DNA from: CAYUNT01 sp964446285
GTDB taxonomy: Bacteria; Sumerlaeota; Sumerlaeia; SLMS01; CAYUNT01
DNA length: 5,442 bases
NCBI GenBank assembly: GCA_964446285.1
Contig: CAYUNT010000261.1
Location: 1 to 5,442 of the forward strand
Reading direction: 5' to 3'
In this document: positions 3,979 to 5,442 of the stretch, piece by piece
Layout of the letters: the number at the start of each line of letters is the position of its first letter
How positions within the stretch are numbered: position 1 is the first letter of the stretch
Made by a program: the position numbers and the translations under genes
The notes under the pieces: model-generated
Seen by the model: the letters and a program-made list of their open reading frames with translations, nothing else
What the model was told of the DNA's origin: nothing
Databases searched by the model: none

Positions 3979-5442
3979 ATGAAAAGCGAATATGGCCGCC
4001 GCCGTGGCTTGTTGATGCACAGCGAGGTCAAGGGCAACGGCGCATGGCGCGCCGCCGCACGCCCAGCTGCCTCATCGTTTCCTCCTGCATCGTTTCCCGC
4101 CACGTGGTTCGCCGCCGCTGTGTGCCTGGGGATTTTCACCCTGTCGATTTGCGCGGGAGGCGCGTATGGCATCTCCACTTCGTCCTCCCCCTCCTCCGCG
4201 CCTGCCGCAACAAAGAACGCTTCCGCCTCGGAAAAATCCGACGACTCCCGAAATATCTCGGTGGGGGTTGAGGCGTCCTCAGGCGCCGCCGGAACCGCGA
4301 CGGTTCAACAAGCCTCGGCCAGCGATGTGATCGCCCTGCCGCAGGACGAGACGGTGGAAAACGCGGCGCTGTTTGTTGGGATTGGGAAATTCGACGAGCG
4401 CTCGAATCTGCCCGATTTGCGCTTCACGCTCGACGATGCGGTAGCGCTGGCTCATATAATGATTCTGGAACGCCATCTTGTGGCGCCCGAGCGCGCCCGT
4501 GTGGCCCTGGGCGGCGAACCCTTTTCCGAAAAAGGGAAAAAGGCCCTCCAGGAACTCAAAGACGCAAAAGTGCCAGTGCTTTCCGGCAGAAAAATCGACA
4601 TCCTCGACGCGCTGACGGAAGTGACGCGCATGGCGTCGCACCCCAACGCGATGCTGATCGTCGCTATCGACACGCATGGATTTGAGGAAAAAGGAATCGC
4701 ATACGTGATGCCCTCGGATGGGCGCCGCCATCTGCTTTCTTCGACGGGCATTCCGCTCGAAACCGTAAAGAGCATGATGCGCGAATCGCAGGCCAATAAA
4801 CGCCTGCTGATTATCGACGCCTGCCGGGAAAGGCCCGAGGGCGAAACGCGCGGCGATGAGTTGATGAAAAAGTCGTTCATCGACGCCTTGGCGCAGGCCG
4901 AAGGCATGATGACCATCGCTTCGTGCGGCGTCGGGCAGTTGTCGTGGGAGTCGTCCGAACTCGAGCACGGCGTATTCACGCACTTTTTGCTCGAAGGTTT
5001 GCGCGGCGAGGCGGGCGCGGACCCGCGCGGATTCATTACGCTCGGCAATCTCGCGGAATACGCCGGGAGCCAGACGCGCACATGGGTAAAGAAAAACCGC
5101 CAGGCGGATCAGCAGCCGTGGTGCGAGGGCGGCGAGCAATCGCGCACGATTCCCCTGGCCATTTCCGCCGAAGCAAAAAAGCAATACGAGGAGTTCAAGC
5201 AGAAAAAGGAGCACTTGAAGACGGTGCTGCGCCAGCGCGCGGATTTCGTGAATATCACCGGCGAGATGATAAAGGAAATAGAGGGAATTCTTGAAAATCT
5301 GGGTCCGGATGCGGGCAAGGAACTGATCGAGCGGCTGGAATGGCTCGAGCAAAAGCCAACTTTCGCCAAGGATTTCGCGCGATGGTGGCGCGAGGACGGC
5401 CGTCCGCAATATGGGCTGAAACTTCCGCCCACGCCGACGCCT
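3979..5442 (+). CDS. Membrane-anchored caspase-like (peptidase C14, p20 domain) protein, 3' truncated
   Basis: The frame runs from ATG 3979 (GGGGA at 3964-3968, 10 bases upstream) to the window edge without a stop: 488 residues seen. An Arg-rich N-terminus precedes a hydrophobic segment at about 41-64, either an uncleaved anchor or a signal peptide, so the rest probably lies outside the cytoplasm. A Ser/Ala-rich spacer (65-115) leads to a caspase-fold domain (about 125-395): ALFVGIGKFD (130-139), LPDLRFTLDDA (144-154), His233 in IDTHG, Cys282 in IIDACRERP (278-286), and HGVFTHFLLEGLRG (330-343). The His/Cys dyad is intact. Asp280 two residues before the Cys suggests preference for basic P1 residues, as in metacaspases. 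The usual SGHG before the His is DTHG. A charged helical stretch (397-475) and a Pro/Thr linker (483-488) follow, so further domains probably lie beyond the edge. Substrate and role are unknown. Confidence 0.88.
   Translation, partial: MKSEYGRRRGLLMHSEVKGNGAWRAAARPAASSFPPASFPATWFAAAVCLGIFTLSICAGGAYGISTSSSPSSAPAATKNASASEKSDDSRNISVGVEASSGAAGTATVQQASASDVIALPQDETVENAALFVGIGKFDERSNLPDLRFTLDDAVALAHIMILERHLVAPERARVALGGEPFSEKGKKALQELKDAKVPVLSGRKIDILDALTEVTRMASHPNAMLIVAIDTHGFEEKGIAYVMPSDGRRHLLSSTGIPLETVKSMMRESQANKRLLIIDACRERPEGETRGDELMKKSFIDALAQAEGMMTIASCGVGQLSWESSELEHGVFTHFLLEGLRGEAGADPRGFITLGNLAEYAGSQTRTWVKKNRQADQQPWCEGGEQSRTIPLAISAEAKKQYEEFKQKKEHLKTVLRQRADFVNITGEMIKEIEGILENLGPDAGKELIERLEWLEQKPTFAKDFARWWREDGRPQYGLKLPPTPTP

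Noticed and set aside
3813..4178. Minus-strand frame of 121 codons across the caspase start
   Set aside because: Low-complexity Pro/Ala/Arg product overlapping the real N-terminal coding region and the upstream gap; no motifs.
4279..5409. Long minus-strand reading frame opposite the caspase-like gene
   Set aside because: It is the shadow of the caspase frame in G+C-rich DNA: no family motifs, Arg/Ala/Phe-rich composition and no ribosome site.

Overview
This is a G+C-rich bacterial window with one truncated gene at each end and three complete housekeeping genes on the minus strand between them. Gene order along the plus coordinate is: the 3' end of a plus-strand gene, probably a nucleotidyltransferase (2-142); dapA (245-1189, minus); panB (1504-2427, minus); rlmN (2517-3626, minus); and a 3'-truncated plus-strand gene for a membrane-anchored caspase-like (peptidase C14) protein (3979 to the window end). 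The minus-strand genes are read rlmN, then panB, then dapA. rlmN and the caspase gene diverge from a 352-base intergenic region. dapA converges on the partial left-end gene.

The three housekeeping genes do not form one pathway. DapA makes the first lysine/diaminopimelate-specific intermediate, PanB the first pantothenate-specific intermediate, and RlmN modifies 23S rRNA and some tRNAs. rlmN and panB are close (89 bases) and could be co-transcribed. The 314 bases between panB and dapA suggest that dapA is a separate unit or that repeats have been inserted there.

The most distinctive features of the non-coding DNA are short repeats. (1) An imperfect inverted repeat of the CACAAAGGCACAAAGACAC type lies between rlmN and panB, and one arm supplies the last codons of rlmN. 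(2) Four degenerate copies of a 9-bp unit (consensus GTCCCATAG) lie just past the panB stop. (3) A patch of hairpins and repeated words (ACGTCC, TGCGGCA) lies upstream of dapA. From general knowledge, repeats like (1) and (2) are frequent in intergenic DNA of poorly cultivated phyla such as the PVC group and relatives, and caspase-like proteins with long extensions are common there too. I therefore lean towards such an organism, but the sequence does not fix the taxon.

The caspase-like protein is the best candidate for unusual biology. It has a membrane segment, a Ser/Ala-rich spacer, a p20-like domain with an intact His/Cys pair but an altered His motif, and a charged helical extension ending in a Pro/Thr linker where the window stops. 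Its partner or effector domain must lie beyond the right edge. I found no tRNA, rRNA, CRISPR array or transposase.
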